A DNA stretch of 64,000 nt, taken from assembly GCF_009768975.1 (NCBI RefSeq), contig NZ_CP035733.1:1550001-1614000 (forward strand), written 5' to 3'. Numbering within the stretch: position 1 is the stretch's first letter; each line of letters starts with the position of its first letter. A program made the position numbers and the translations under genes. The stretch comes from Sphingorhabdus lacus. GTDB lineage: Bacteria; Pseudomonadota; Alphaproteobacteria; Sphingomonadales; Sphingomonadaceae. Under the pieces are notes generated by a model. That model saw only the letters and a list, made by a program, of their open reading frames with translations. It did not search any database and was not told the DNA's origin. Shown here piece after piece: positions 45,688 to 54,514 of this stretch.

Positions 45688-47055
45688 TTACCCCAACGCC
45701 TTGGGCAACCTTAACCGCACGAGCAGACCGCCGAGATCTTCGCTTTCTTCCAATTTGACCGACCCGCCGTAGATTTCGACAACATCGCGCACGATGGCGA
45801 GGCCGAGGCCGGTTCCGGGTTTGCCGGTGTCCAGCCGTGCGCCGCGGTCGAACAGGCGTTCGCGTTCGCCTTCGGGGATACCGCGGCCGTCATCTTCGAC
45901 CAGCAGTTCAACAAAATCGCCCGCATCCTCGACGGTCACGAACACACTGCCGCCTCCATATTTGGCTGCATTCTCGATCAGGTTGCCGAGCATTTCGTCC
46001 AGATCCTGCCGCTCCACACGCGCCGCTAGCGTTTTGTCGCCGGCCATGTCGAGCCGTACATGCGCGTAAAGTCGGCTGACAGCGCGTTCGACCGATTCAA
46101 GGCTATCCCACACTTGCGCGCGGCTATGGCTATGGCCGCGCCGACCGACGGCGCGGGCGCGGGCCAGATGATGGTCCACCTGCCGCCGCATGGTGGTCGC
46201 TTCGCGGATCACCGTTTCCGAAAGGTCGGGCGCTTGCGCCGTCGCGCTGTTCATGATCACGGTCAGCGGGGTCTTCAGCGCATGGGCGAGATTGCCTGCA
46301 TGACGCCGGGACTCCTCAGCCTGCTTCTCATTATGATCCAATAACGCGTTGAGTTCATTGACCATCGGCATCACCTCGTCGGGTAAGGCATCGGTCACGC
46401 GGCTTTCCCGGCCACTGCGCATCTGGGCAATCGCCTGCCGCACCGCACGCAGCGGCCATAGCCCGTAAAATGTCTGCAACGCCGCCAATATGATCAACCC
46501 CAGTGCCAGCAACAAAAAGCTGATCACAAGAACAGAGCGCAATTCCTGGATCTGGCCATCCAGACTGTCACGGCTCTGCGCCACCATGAAAGTCCAGCTG
46601 ATGTCGGAGTCCGGCAGCTTGATATTGCGCTCGGCAATGCGCAGCGGTTCATCCCGGAATTCATCGCTATCGCGGAAATGGACGGCCTGGTCATTATGGC
46701 CCGCCGGTGTTTTCAAGGCGCGGTCCCATAAAGATCGCGACGGAAACGGCATCGCGCCGGGTCCGGTAATCTGCCAGTAAAGTCCGCTATTGGGTTCCAG
46801 AAAACGCTGATCACCCAAGGGCCGGTTCATCCGGATTTCGCCATCGGGGCCAATCTCTGCCGAGGCGATCATGGCGGTCAGAACATATTCGAGCTGATTG
46901 TCGAAATTCTGTTCAACCGAGTTGGTCAAAACCCGGTCCAGCGCCGCGCCGCCGCCAATCAGCAAGATCGTAATCCACGCCGCCGCTGTCAGGATCATGC
47001 GGCGGGTAAGCGAACCCGTGCTTTGAAACTGGCTCCGCCATGACGGGGGTTTCAC
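45688..47055 (-). CDS. Sensor histidine kinase, PhoQ-like
   Basis: A 455-residue membrane kinase: two membrane segments (about 22-40 and 175-195), a periplasmic sensor of about 130 residues, a HAMP-like linker (LRAVRQAIAQMRSGRESRV), HisKA with NLAHALKTPLTVI and HATPase_c with NLIENAAKYGGG, DDGRGIPEGERERLF and GTGLGLAIVRDVVE. PhoQ-type ALKTPL rather than the usual DLKTPL is typical of the group. It follows its regulator by 26 bp. Confidence 0.92.
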   Translation of the reverse strand: MKPPSWRSQFQSTGSLTRRMILTAAAWITILLIGGGAALDRVLTNSVEQNFDNQLEYVLTAMIASAEIGPDGEIRMNRPLGDQRFLEPNSGLYWQITGPGAMPFPSRSLWDRALKTPAGHNDQAVHFRDSDEFRDEPLRIAERNIKLPDSDISWTFMVAQSRDSLDGQIQELRSVLVISFLLLALGLIILAALQTFYGLWPLRAVRQAIAQMRSGRESRVTDALPDEVMPMVNELNALLDHNEKQAEESRRHAGNLAHALKTPLTVIMNSATAQAPDLSETVIREATTMRRQVDHHLARARAVGRRGHSHSRAQVWDSLESVERAVSRLYAHVRLDMAGDKTLAARVERQDLDEMLGNLIENAAKYGGGSVFVTVEDAGDFVELLVEDDGRGIPEGERERLFDRGARLDTGKPGTGLGLAIVRDVVEIYGGSVKLEESEDLGGLLVRLRLPKALG

Positions 47056-47081
47056 CGCCGTATTTATGACGGCAGGCGGAT

Positions 47082-47747
47082 TCAGCTGACCGGTTCCTCA
47101 AGGCTGTAGCCAAGGCCACGGATGGTCGAAATGACATCCTGCCCCAGTTTCTTTCGGATACGGGTCACGAACACTTCGATCGTGTTGGAATCGCGGTCGA
47201 AATCCTGATCGTAAATATGCTCGATCAGCTCGGTACGCGACACCACCTTGCCCTTATGGTGCATCAGATAGGATAGCAGCTTATATTCCTGCGCAGTCAG
47301 TTTGACCGGCTGGCCATCAAGGGTCACGCGGCCAGAGCGCGTGTCGAGGCGCACATCACCGACCGTCAATTCCGACGATGCATTGCCCGACGCACGGCGG
47401 ATAAGCGCGCGCAACCGTGCAATCAGCTCTTCGGTCTGGAAAGGCTTGGCGAGATAATCATCGGCGCCTGCGTCCAATCCGGCGACCTTGTCCGACCAGC
47501 TATCGCGGGCGGTCAGCACGAGAACGGGGAATTTGCGCCCCTCCTTGCGCCAGCGGTCCAGCACGGTCAGTCCGTCAATTTCGGGAAGACCCAGATCGAG
47601 GATGACAGCGTCATAATTCTCGGTCGAGCCCATATAATGGCCGTCTTCGCCATCAACCGACAGATCCACGGCATATCCTGCACCCTCCAGCGTTGATTTC
47701 AACTGCTGGCCGAGTGTCGGTTCGTCTTCCACTATAAGGATGCGCAT
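47082..47747 (-). CDS. Response regulator, PhoP-like
   Basis: A 221-residue OmpR-family regulator: E7/D8 acidic pair, phosphoacceptor D51 (VILDLGLPEIDG), T79, K100 (LAKPFQTEEL); winged helix with TAQEYKLLSYLMHHKGKVVSRTELIEHIYDQDFDRDSNTIEVFVTRIRKKL. It precedes its kinase and follows a PepSY-domain gene, as in many alphaproteobacterial PhoPQ-like operons. Confidence 0.93.
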   Translation of the reverse strand: MRILIVEDEPTLGQQLKSTLEGAGYAVDLSVDGEDGHYMGSTENYDAVILDLGLPEIDGLTVLDRWRKEGRKFPVLVLTARDSWSDKVAGLDAGADDYLAKPFQTEELIARLRALIRRASGNASSELTVGDVRLDTRSGRVTLDGQPVKLTAQEYKLLSYLMHHKGKVVSRTELIEHIYDQDFDRDSNTIEVFVTRIRKKLGQDVISTIRGLGYSLEEPVS

Positions 47748-47818
47748 GCTGTCCCCTTCAAATGCTGTAATGATGTTGGAAATGGGCTAGCAGATTAGCC
47801 GCCGCACGCAAAATCCTA

Positions 47819-48115
47819 TCAACGCTGGCGCAGGACGCTGCCCGTTCTGCCATCGACATCCACGAAAATAACCCGATCCTTGTTGATGAATTTCAGGCGA
47901 TACACCTGAGCCGTCGGGTCATATTCAGGGCCAAGATATTGCATGCCGCGCATACGGGGAACGACAGTGCCTTCGATTTCCCGCAAGGATTTAACCTTGC
48001 CGTTCTGCCAATCTTCCCGCGCGTCATCCTGTTCACCGCGCCGTGCTTCGGCAGGCAGTGTTGCGGCGATCGCGGCCAGCATGGCCAATGACAGAAATTT
48101 CTTTCGGTTCAACAT
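47819..48115 (-). CDS. Exported PepSY-like protein
   Basis: A 98-residue protein with a signal peptide (MLNRKKFLSLAMLAAIAATLPAEA) and one PepSY-like unit (VKSLREIEGTVVPRMRGMQYLGPEYDPTAQVYRLKFINKDRVIFVDVDGRTGSVL). PepSY proteins often regulate proteases or sit beside two-component systems. It precedes the regulator by 71 bp. Confidence 0.8.
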   Translation of the reverse strand: MLNRKKFLSLAMLAAIAATLPAEARRGEQDDAREDWQNGKVKSLREIEGTVVPRMRGMQYLGPEYDPTAQVYRLKFINKDRVIFVDVDGRTGSVLRQR

Positions 48116-48241
48116 AGCCCCCATTTAGCAATCCGGCTTGAACACAATCTGAATGGGGTATCAACCTTTTGTTAGGGTTGATGGGACGTTTAGGGCGTTG
48201 GCAATACCTCTTATGCTGCTTGGCATTTTGATAATCCCCCC

Positions 48242-48270
48242 CGTCACCCTGAACTTGTTTCAGGGTGACG
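48242..48270. repeat. Palindromic repeat family 2, short copy
   Basis: A 12-bp perfect stem (CGTCACCCTGAA at 48242-48253, TTCAGGGTGACG at 48259-48270) with loop CTTGT. Same core as the inverted repeat at 45370-45443. Confidence 0.85.
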
Positions 48271-48312
48271 TCGGGATTGTTGCCTTGCCACGGATGTAGC
48301 AGCGCACGACCT

Positions 48313-48379
48313 CCCCCTCTCCACTTCGTCTAACGGCTAAAGCCGTAAGACTGCGTACCTCTCCCCTAAAGGGGAGAGG
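48313..48379 (+). repeat. Palindromic repeat family 1, copy D
   Basis: Nearly identical to copy B, including hairpin GTCTAACGGC-TAAA-GCCGTAAGAC (48328-48351); the terminal palindrome loop is TAAA. It pairs tail-to-tail with copy E, 14 nt apart. The 376-bp gap 48116-48491 otherwise holds only the family 2 hairpin. Confidence 0.85.
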
Positions 48380-48393
48380 GAAATGGCGCTTGG

Positions 48394-48459
48394 CCTCTCC
48401 CCTTCAGGGGAGAGGATACGGAGCCTTGGCCGTATGGCCTAGGCGGAGTTGGTGAGGGG
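48394..48459 (-). repeat. Palindromic repeat family 1, copy E
   Basis: Nearly identical to copy C: terminal palindrome at 48394-48415, hairpin GCCTTGGCC-GTAT-GGCCTAGGC (48423-48444), end GTGAGGGG. It lies 32 bp past the stop of the SIMPL gene on the minus strand. Confidence 0.85.
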
Positions 48460-48491
48460 TTCGACGGCGCGGCTCTTGCCCCGACAGTCGA

Positions 48492-49208
48492 TCACTTCAC
48501 CATTTCAAACGTAAACGAAACCGTCGCCCCGACGCTCAGTTCACCCGGCGCGATTGGCGTCGACTTTTCCGATGCGTCCATCGCGCGGGCCATCATCGGC
48601 ATCGGTTGATAACCGCCGCCTTGACCCTCGGTTTCTTCAACACGCAGCACGCGCACATTGGTGTAGCCTGCCTTTTGCGCCATGGATTTTGCGCGAGCCA
48701 TTGCGGTTGCCCACACCTTGTCGCGGGCCATTTCGCGGTATTTGCTATCGTCATCGATACCGAAGGTCGGACCGTTGAAATTGGTCGCGCCATCCACGGC
48801 CAGCGCATCCAGAAATGCGCCGAGCTTTTTCAGATCGCGCAGCTTGGCGTTGACCATATTCGATGCCTGATAGCCTTTGAACACCTGCTGGCCATCGCGA
48901 TAGTCGAATTGCTGGTTCAGGCTGATTTGCGTAGTCTGGATGTCCTTGTCGGCAATGCCCAGTTTCTTGAGACGCGCGACGACGGAGGCCATTTGCACAT
49001 TATTCTGGCGCACTGCTTCGCTCGCGGTCGGAGCTAGAGTCTGTACGCCAGTGGTAAATGCCGCGATGTCGGGCTTGGCTTCAACGGCATCGCTGATCGT
49101 CAGGTCAATGACCGGATTTGTTGCCGTGATATTTACCTGCGTTGCCATCGCTTCCCCCGCTGTCATGCTGCCCGCTGCCAAAAGCGCTGCCAAAATGTAC
49201 TTACGCAT
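48492..49208 (-). CDS. Periplasmic SIMPL-domain (DUF541) protein
   Basis: A 238-residue exported protein: signal peptide MRKYILAALLAAGSMTAGEAMA, then the SIMPL/DUF541 fold (VEAKPDIAAFTTGVQTLAPTASEAVRQNNVQMASVVARLKKLGIADKDIQTTQISLNQQFDYRDGQQVFKGYQASN). Start set at 49208 because AGGAG is about 7 nt upstream; the ATG two codons earlier would be too close. Role unknown; E. coli YggE is linked to oxidative stress. Confidence 0.88.
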   Translation of the reverse strand: MRKYILAALLAAGSMTAGEAMATQVNITATNPVIDLTISDAVEAKPDIAAFTTGVQTLAPTASEAVRQNNVQMASVVARLKKLGIADKDIQTTQISLNQQFDYRDGQQVFKGYQASNMVNAKLRDLKKLGAFLDALAVDGATNFNGPTFGIDDDSKYREMARDKVWATAMARAKSMAQKAGYTNVRVLRVEETEGQGGGYQPMPMMARAMDASEKSTPIAPGELSVGATVSFTFEMVK

Positions 49209-49236
49209 ATTCATACTCCTACAGTGCACGGACCGA

Positions 49237-50085
49237 TCATGTGGCGGTGCGACGTGCCCAATCGATATAGGCTTTGCGAAGCTGAACGGTTGCCGAACCG
49301 GGTTTTCCATCACCGATTATCTGATCATTTATCCGCACAACCGGCATTACAAAGCCAGAGGCGGAGGAAACAAACGCCTCGGCAGCTTGTTCCGCCTCGG
49401 CGACAGAAAAAGGCCGCTCTTCAATAGGATGACCAACCAACGGCAGAACTGAAGCGCGGGTGATGCCGTGTAATATCTCGCGGTTGAGAGGGTGCGTCAC
49501 CAATGTACCCGACTGCGTAATGATATGCGCGTTTTGCGCCGTGCCCTCGGTGATAAACCCGTCGCGCACCATCCAGGCATCGTCGGCACCGCGGGCAATC
49601 GCCTCATTCTTCATCAACGATGCATAAAGCAATTGCGTCGTCTTGATATCCGCCCGGCCCCAGCGCAAATCCGGCAAGGTAACGACATGGATGCCGCGTA
49701 CGGCGGACGGGTTATCGGCAAGAATGCGGCTTTGTGAAAAGGCCAGCACCGTTGGCGCGGTGCCGGGTGCGGGAAAGACAAAATCCCGGTCCGATGGCGC
49801 GCCGCGTGTGACCTGCCAATAGATCATGCCCTCTTCCACTGCGTTGCGCGCGACCAGGTCGCGGCAGATGGAAAGCCACGCGTCGGCATCGGGGGCACCT
49901 TTTATGCCAAGTTCGCTTAAAGAACGGGCAAGGCGCTGTACATGGCCGCCGAAATCGACGAGCTTGCCATCCAGAACCGAGACGACCTCATACACCGAGT
50001 CCGAAAAGAGAAAGCCGCGGTCGAACACCGACACCTGTCCTTCGGTTTCCGGGATGTAGCTGCCGTTGAGGTAGATGGTACGCAT
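49237..50085 (-). CDS. Class IV aminotransferase, D-amino acid transaminase-like
   Basis: A 282-residue fold-type IV PLP enzyme: VSVFDRGFLFSDSVYEVVSV, catalytic Lys in GRADIKTTQLLYASLMKNEA, DDAWMVRDGFITEGTAQN and GITRASVLPL. D-alanine transaminase and branched-chain or aminodeoxychorismate lyase relatives share these; the RGxxFxDSVYE start favours D-amino acid transaminase. It diverges from the ABC-F gene. The gap between them holds GGTTGCA-A-TGCAACC at 50163-50177. Confidence 0.87.
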   Translation of the reverse strand: MRTIYLNGSYIPETEGQVSVFDRGFLFSDSVYEVVSVLDGKLVDFGGHVQRLARSLSELGIKGAPDADAWLSICRDLVARNAVEEGMIYWQVTRGAPSDRDFVFPAPGTAPTVLAFSQSRILADNPSAVRGIHVVTLPDLRWGRADIKTTQLLYASLMKNEAIARGADDAWMVRDGFITEGTAQNAHIITQSGTLVTHPLNREILHGITRASVLPLVGHPIEERPFSVAEAEQAAEAFVSSASGFVMPVVRINDQIIGDGKPGSATVQLRKAYIDWARRTAT

Positions 50086-50200
50086 GTGCTTGGCCCTTTC
50101 GCTGGCTTGGGTCGTAAAGCGCGGACGGGCGAGAAACAAGTTCGGTGTAACCCCGCAGAGAAGGTTGCAATGCAACCGCCCTCCCCCTATCCGCGCTGGC

Positions 50201-52006
50201 ATGTCCCAACCCCCGATCTTTGCCTTTGAAAATCTCGCGCTGCAGCAGGGCGGCGGTTGGTTGTTTGAAGATATCAACCTGTTCATCGGCGCGCGCGACC
50301 GGCTCGCGCTGATCGGGCGCAATGGTGCGGGCAAGACGACCTTGATGAAACTGGTTGCCGGAACGGTCGAGGCCGACAAGGGCAAGCGCGTAGTGGTGCC
50401 CGGCACCAATATCGTGATGCTTGACCAGGACCCCGATGTCGCCTCCTTCGACAGGCTGGTGGATTTTGCGGTGCATGGCGAAAAAGGCCCGCCCGAATAT
50501 GCGGTGCGTGCGATTGCCGACCAGTTGGGCATCGACCTCGACCGTGAAGCCAAAACCGCAAGCGGAGGCGAAAAACGGCGCGCTGCGATCTGCCGGGCGC
50601 TGGCAAGCGAGCCTGATCTTTTGCTGCTGGACGAGCCTACCAACCACCTCGATCTGGCGGCCATTGAATGGCTCGAAGACTGGCTGACCCGCTATCGCGG
50701 CGCCTTCATGGTGATCAGCCATGACCGAACCTTTTTAACGCGGTTGACGCGGCAGACATTCTGGCTGGACCGGGGCTTGCTGCGCCGGAATGAGATCGGC
50801 TTTGGCGGCTATGACGCCTGGACCGAGCGGGTCTATGCCGAAGATGCGCGCAATGCCGACCGGCTGGACGCGAAGCTGAAGATCGAGGCGCACTGGCTGG
50901 AACGCGGCGTGACCGCGCGGCGCAAGCGCAATCAGGGGCGGCTCGCTAAGCTCTACGAAATGCGCGCGGCGCGGGCAGCGATGATGGGGCCGCAAGGCAC
51001 CGCCAAACTGGCGGCAGCAAGCGACGACAGCAAGACCAAGACCGTCATCAACGCCGAAGCCGTCGGCAAAAGCTTTGGCGACCGCACGATCATCAAGGAT
51101 TTCACCCTGCGTATCCAGCGCGGAGACCGGATCGGGATTGTCGGTGCCAACGGGACGGGGAAGACTACGCTAATCCGCATCCTGACCGGCGAGACGCAGC
51201 CGGACACCGGCTCCATCACGCTATCGCCAACCCTGACCGGCATCGTCATCGACCAGCAGCGCAAGCTTCTCTCGCCTGAAAAACGCGTGCGCGATGTGCT
51301 GGCCGACGGCAGCGACTGGATCGATGTGCGCGGGGTGCGCAAGCATGTGCAGGGCTATCTCAAGGAATTCCTGTTCGACCCCGAACTGATCGAGGCGCGC
51401 ATCGGCACGCTGTCGGGCGGCGAACAGTCGCGCATATTGCTCGCCCGCGAATTTGCGCGGGAGGCGAACTTGCTGGTGCTGGACGAGCCGACCAACGATC
51501 TCGATTTGGAAACGCTCGACCTGTTGCAGGAGGTGATTGCCGATTATGACGGCACCGTCCTGATCGTCAGCCATGACCGCGATTTTCTCGACCGCACGGT
51601 GAACCTGACGCTCGGCCTTGATGGGTCAGGCAAGGTCGACATCATCGCGGGCGGCTATGCCGACTGGGAAGCCAAGCGCGACCGCCGCGACACCAACGAT
51701 GCCCGCAAGAAAGCCGACAAGGCCGCAGCCCCTGCGGAGCAATCCGCGCCCAAGCCCCCTGCCCGCCCCGCCAAATTATCCTATAAGGACCAGCGCGACT
51801 ATGACCTGCTGCCCGGGCGGATCGAGGCGATTGACGGGGAGATTGCGGCGGCGGAGGCCGAGATGGCCGACCCCGCGCTTTACACCCGCAACCCCGCCCG
51901 CTTTTCGGAACTGACTGCGAAGTGCGAAGCATTGCGTGCCGAAAAGGAAGCGGCCGAGGAACGGTGGCTGGAACTGGCGATGCTTGTGGAGGAAATGGCG
52001 GGCTAA
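50201..52006 (+). CDS. ABC-F family ATPase, Uup-like
   Basis: A 601-residue cytosolic protein with two ABC domains and no membrane segments. First: GRNGAGKTT, SGGEKRRAA, LLLDEPTNHLD; second: GANGTGKTT, LSGGEQSRILLAREF, LVLDEPTNDLD. The linker is helical and basic (ERGVTARRKRNQGRLAKLYEMRAARAAMM). A charged C-terminal coiled region (IEAIDGEIAAAEAEMADPAL) matches Uup. ABC-F proteins act on the ribosome. ATG 50201 starts the family N-terminus; the upstream open frame is spurious. Confidence 0.93.
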   Translation: MSQPPIFAFENLALQQGGGWLFEDINLFIGARDRLALIGRNGAGKTTLMKLVAGTVEADKGKRVVVPGTNIVMLDQDPDVASFDRLVDFAVHGEKGPPEYAVRAIADQLGIDLDREAKTASGGEKRRAAICRALASEPDLLLLDEPTNHLDLAAIEWLEDWLTRYRGAFMVISHDRTFLTRLTRQTFWLDRGLLRRNEIGFGGYDAWTERVYAEDARNADRLDAKLKIEAHWLERGVTARRKRNQGRLAKLYEMRAARAAMMGPQGTAKLAAASDDSKTKTVINAEAVGKSFGDRTIIKDFTLRIQRGDRIGIVGANGTGKTTLIRILTGETQPDTGSITLSPTLTGIVIDQQRKLLSPEKRVRDVLADGSDWIDVRGVRKHVQGYLKEFLFDPELIEARIGTLSGGEQSRILLAREFAREANLLVLDEPTNDLDLETLDLLQEVIADYDGTVLIVSHDRDFLDRTVNLTLGLDGSGKVDIIAGGYADWEAKRDRRDTNDARKKADKAAAPAEQSAPKPPARPAKLSYKDQRDYDLLPGRIEAIDGEIAAAEAEMADPALYTRNPARFSELTAKCEALRAEKEAAEERWLELAMLVEEMAG

Positions 52007-52013
52007 GCGCCGC

Positions 52014-52529
52014 CTAATGCGGCAGGCGGTAAAAATCCGCCAACCGGTCGAGCGCGATTTTAAGCACCAGCCTTCCTGAGCGCACCGGCCACGCCAGGGC
52101 CCGCTCGGCGACCGTGATCGCCTCGCCTGCACAGACCACGCGCCAGGCAATATCGGCAAGATCCGGCCCCACCACCGCAATTGCCGCATCAAAGCGCGCC
52201 TTTGCGGCCACCATCCGCTCGCTGGGAGTCAAGCCCTCCGGCGCGTTCCGCCTTGACCGAACAGACGGAACCGCATCCCAGCGCATCGTCACCCGCGGCT
52301 CCATTGCGGCAGAGCTATAATCCGCCCGCAACGTTTCCCCCGCAAGCAATTGCCGGTCCGACAAAAAGCCGCGCGTATAGAGCCAGGACAAGGGCGATTC
52401 CGCAAGATTGACGGTCACCGTCCGTCCCCGCGCCCGCCCTTTTGCTTCCGACAGCGGTTCAGCCAGCTCGCGCTCCACCAAGGGACGTGGATCGATATGG
52501 CGTGGAAGGGCACAGACTTTACGGGGCAT
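52014..52529 (-). CDS. DUF6456 protein
   Basis: Reading from ATG 52529 gives 171 residues (MPRKVCALPRHIDPRPLVERELAEPLSEAKGRARGRTVTVNLAESPLSWLYTRGFLSDRQLLAGE); GGAG is a few nt upstream. The C-terminal part (TPSERMVAAKARFDAAIAVVGPDLADIAWRVVCAGEAITVAERALAWPVRSGRLVLKIALDRLADFY) fits the alphaproteobacterial DUF6456, a presumed DNA-binding protein. It converges with the ABC-F gene and diverges from an XRE regulator. Confidence 0.8.
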   Translation of the reverse strand: MPRKVCALPRHIDPRPLVERELAEPLSEAKGRARGRTVTVNLAESPLSWLYTRGFLSDRQLLAGETLRADYSSAAMEPRVTMRWDAVPSVRSRRNAPEGLTPSERMVAAKARFDAAIAVVGPDLADIAWRVVCAGEAITVAERALAWPVRSGRLVLKIALDRLADFYRLPH

Positions 52530-52618
52530 TGCATTTCTCCATTCAACAGGAATCACCCTTGCCATCCGGTAAATAATGTAGGAAAGAAAAAACCTATTTG
52601 GTGATAGGAGACGAAACG

Positions 52619-53182
52619 ATGCAGAGCCGTATCCGGGACGTGCGCAGGGCAAAGGGGCTGACCTTGGCAGATGTGGCGGAACGCTGCACACCACCGACGA
52701 CGGCGCAGACCATCGGGCGGCTCGAAACCGGAATGCGCGTTCTCTCGCTCATCTGGATCAACCGCATCGCCGACGCTCTCGGCGTCGATTCGAGCGATCT
52801 CGTCGCCCTTCCCGACCAGCAATATCTCCCCGTCGCTGCCGTGCTGCAGGACGACGGAACCTTTGCGCCAACCAAGGAGGAGCGGATCATGGTCCCCAAT
52901 ATCGGCGGGACGATGGTCGGGCTGCGCATCGCCGTTTCGACGGGCGAATATAGGCGCGGCGATGAACTGTGGATGGAGCAATTGCAGCTCGATGCCTACG
53001 CCACGGCACTCAACCTTGATGTCCTTGTACCGCGTCCGGGCGGGCGGTTCCTTTTTGGGCGGCTCTTGGGGCGCGAAGCCGGAAAGCTGCATATCCTCCC
53101 GCTGGAGGCCGGAGCGCGGCAGCAGGTCGTTACTGATCCCGCATGGATTGCCAAGGCGGTCCGGCTGATCCGCAAGCTTTAG
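52619..53182 (+). CDS. XRE-family regulator with S24-like C-terminus
   Basis: A 187-residue protein: helix-turn-helix at about 1-55 (IRDVRRAKGLTLADVAERCTPPTTAQTIGRLETGMRVLSLIWINRIADALGV) followed by about 130 residues that resemble a repressor C-terminal dimerisation fold but show no Ser/Lys dyad. TAGGAG is 8 nt before ATG 52619. It diverges from DUF6456 with a 90-bp gap that holds CCTAT-N6-ATAGG (52593-52608), a possible operator. Confidence 0.85.
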   Translation: MQSRIRDVRRAKGLTLADVAERCTPPTTAQTIGRLETGMRVLSLIWINRIADALGVDSSDLVALPDQQYLPVAAVLQDDGTFAPTKEERIMVPNIGGTMVGLRIAVSTGEYRRGDELWMEQLQLDAYATALNLDVLVPRPGGRFLFGRLLGREAGKLHILPLEAGARQQVVTDPAWIAKAVRLIRKL

Positions 53183-53193
53183 GGGCAAAGCCC

Positions 53194-54354
53194 ATGCGCA
53201 TCCTCACGCTCTCGACCCTGTTCCCGGCGGCACACCGGCCCAATTTCGGCATTTTTGTCGAGCGCCAGACAGCCGCGCTGACAGCGGTGCGGGACTTTGC
53301 GGTGACGGTGATTAACCCCATCGGCGTCGCCCCCTGGCCGCTCAGCCTGATGGCCGACCAGCCCGCATTGACCCATGTCGCCGAAAAGGAGCAATGGGGC
53401 GAACTGGATGTTTATCGCCCCCGCTTCACCGCCGTCCCCAAGATCGGCGGGCGGATGAACCCTGCGATGATCGCCCGCGCGGTCCTGCCGCTTGCGCGCA
53501 AACTGCATGTGCAGATTGGCTTCGACCTGATCGATGCCGAGTTTTTCTATCCCGACGGTCCGGCGGCGATGCGGCTGTCGCGCGAGCTCGGCATACCCTT
53601 CACGATCAAGGCGCGTGGCGGCGACATCCACCATTGGGGCAATCAACCCGGATGCGCGGCACAAGTGCTGGAGGCCGCCGACAAGGCCGCTGGATTACTG
53701 GCGGTTTCCAGCGCGCTAAAGGCCGACATGGTGGCGCTCGGGATGGATGCGGACAAGATCCGCGTGCATTATACCGGCCTCGATCAAAGCCGGTTCGCGC
53801 CGCGCGACCGTGCCGCCGAAAAGGCAAAGCTCGGCATCTCCGGTCCGCTCATCCTCAGTGTCGGGGCGCTCATCCCCCGTAAGGGTCAGGATCTGCTGAT
53901 CGCTGCGCTCCCGTCGCTGCCTGACGCTATGCTACTCTTGGCGGGCAAGGGCGAGAGCGAAGCCGATTTTCGTGCCCTTGCGGCCGAGCTGGGCGTCGCC
54001 GATCGCGTCGCCTTTCTGGGTAGCGTGCCGCATGACGACCTGCCTGCCCTGTTCGCGGCGGCCGATATCATGGCGCTGGTATCTGCCAGCGAGGGACTGG
54101 CCAATGCATGGGTCGAGGCGCTCGCCTGCGGAACGCCGATTATCGCGAGCGATGTGGGCGGCATCAGGGAGCTTGTCAAAACGCCCGCCGCCGGCCGTAT
54201 CGTCGCCCGCACGCCGCAAGCCGTGGCCGATGCCGCACGCGACATCCTCGCCAACCCGCCCGCTCGCGACGCCGTCGCTGCCAATGTCAGCGCCTTTTCA
54301 TGGGACGAAAATGCGCGGCAACTGGCGGCGTTTTTCCGGGATGTGGTGCGGTAG
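53194..54354 (+). CDS. Family 4 glycosyltransferase
   Basis: A 386-residue GT-B transferase: MRILTLSTLFPAAHRPNFGIFVERQTAAL start, SVGALIPRKGQDLLIAALPSLP, and the donor-site EX7E in ASEGLANAWVEALACGTPIIASDVGG. Acceptor unknown. It starts 11 bp after the XRE regulator. A strong hairpin follows. Confidence 0.92.
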   Translation: MRILTLSTLFPAAHRPNFGIFVERQTAALTAVRDFAVTVINPIGVAPWPLSLMADQPALTHVAEKEQWGELDVYRPRFTAVPKIGGRMNPAMIARAVLPLARKLHVQIGFDLIDAEFFYPDGPAAMRLSRELGIPFTIKARGGDIHHWGNQPGCAAQVLEAADKAAGLLAVSSALKADMVALGMDADKIRVHYTGLDQSRFAPRDRAAEKAKLGISGPLILSVGALIPRKGQDLLIAALPSLPDAMLLLAGKGESEADFRALAAELGVADRVAFLGSVPHDDLPALFAAADIMALVSASEGLANAWVEALACGTPIIASDVGGIRELVKTPAAGRIVARTPQAVADAARDILANPPARDAVAANVSAFSWDENARQLAAFFRDVVR

Positions 54355-54366
54355 GACCGAGTTGTT

Positions 54367-54398
54367 GGGGACTGTCCCTTTAGGGACTGTCCCCTTTT
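54367..54398 (+). terminator. Terminator after the GT4 gene
   Basis: A 13-bp stem with one T-T mismatch (GGGGACTGTCCCT at 54367-54379 and AGGGACTGTCCCC at 54382-54394) has a 2-nt loop and a TTTT run. Confidence 0.75.
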
Positions 54399-54420
54399 CA
54401 TGGATGACAGAGAGAACTAC

Positions 54421-54485
54421 CCTCTCCCCTTCAGGGGAGAGGCGCGAGACTTGACGGCTTGCCGTCTAGTCGCAGCGGAGAGGGG
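54421..54485 (-). repeat. Palindromic repeat family 1, copy F
   Basis: Terminal palindrome CCTCTCCCC-TTCA-GGGGAGAGG at 54421-54442, then hairpin GACTTGACGGC/GCCGTCTAGTC at 54448-54471 and GGAGAGGGG end. It is placed back-to-back with copy G, 29 nt apart, the opposite order to B/C and D/E. Confidence 0.85.
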
Positions 54486-54514
54486 AGCGACGGTGACGTG
54501 CGCGCGTGAACTCG

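Noticed and set aside
45370-48460. CRISPR-like array from repeats
   Set aside because: Repeats are inverted pairs with covarying hairpins, not direct repeats with uniform spacers, and there are no cas genes.
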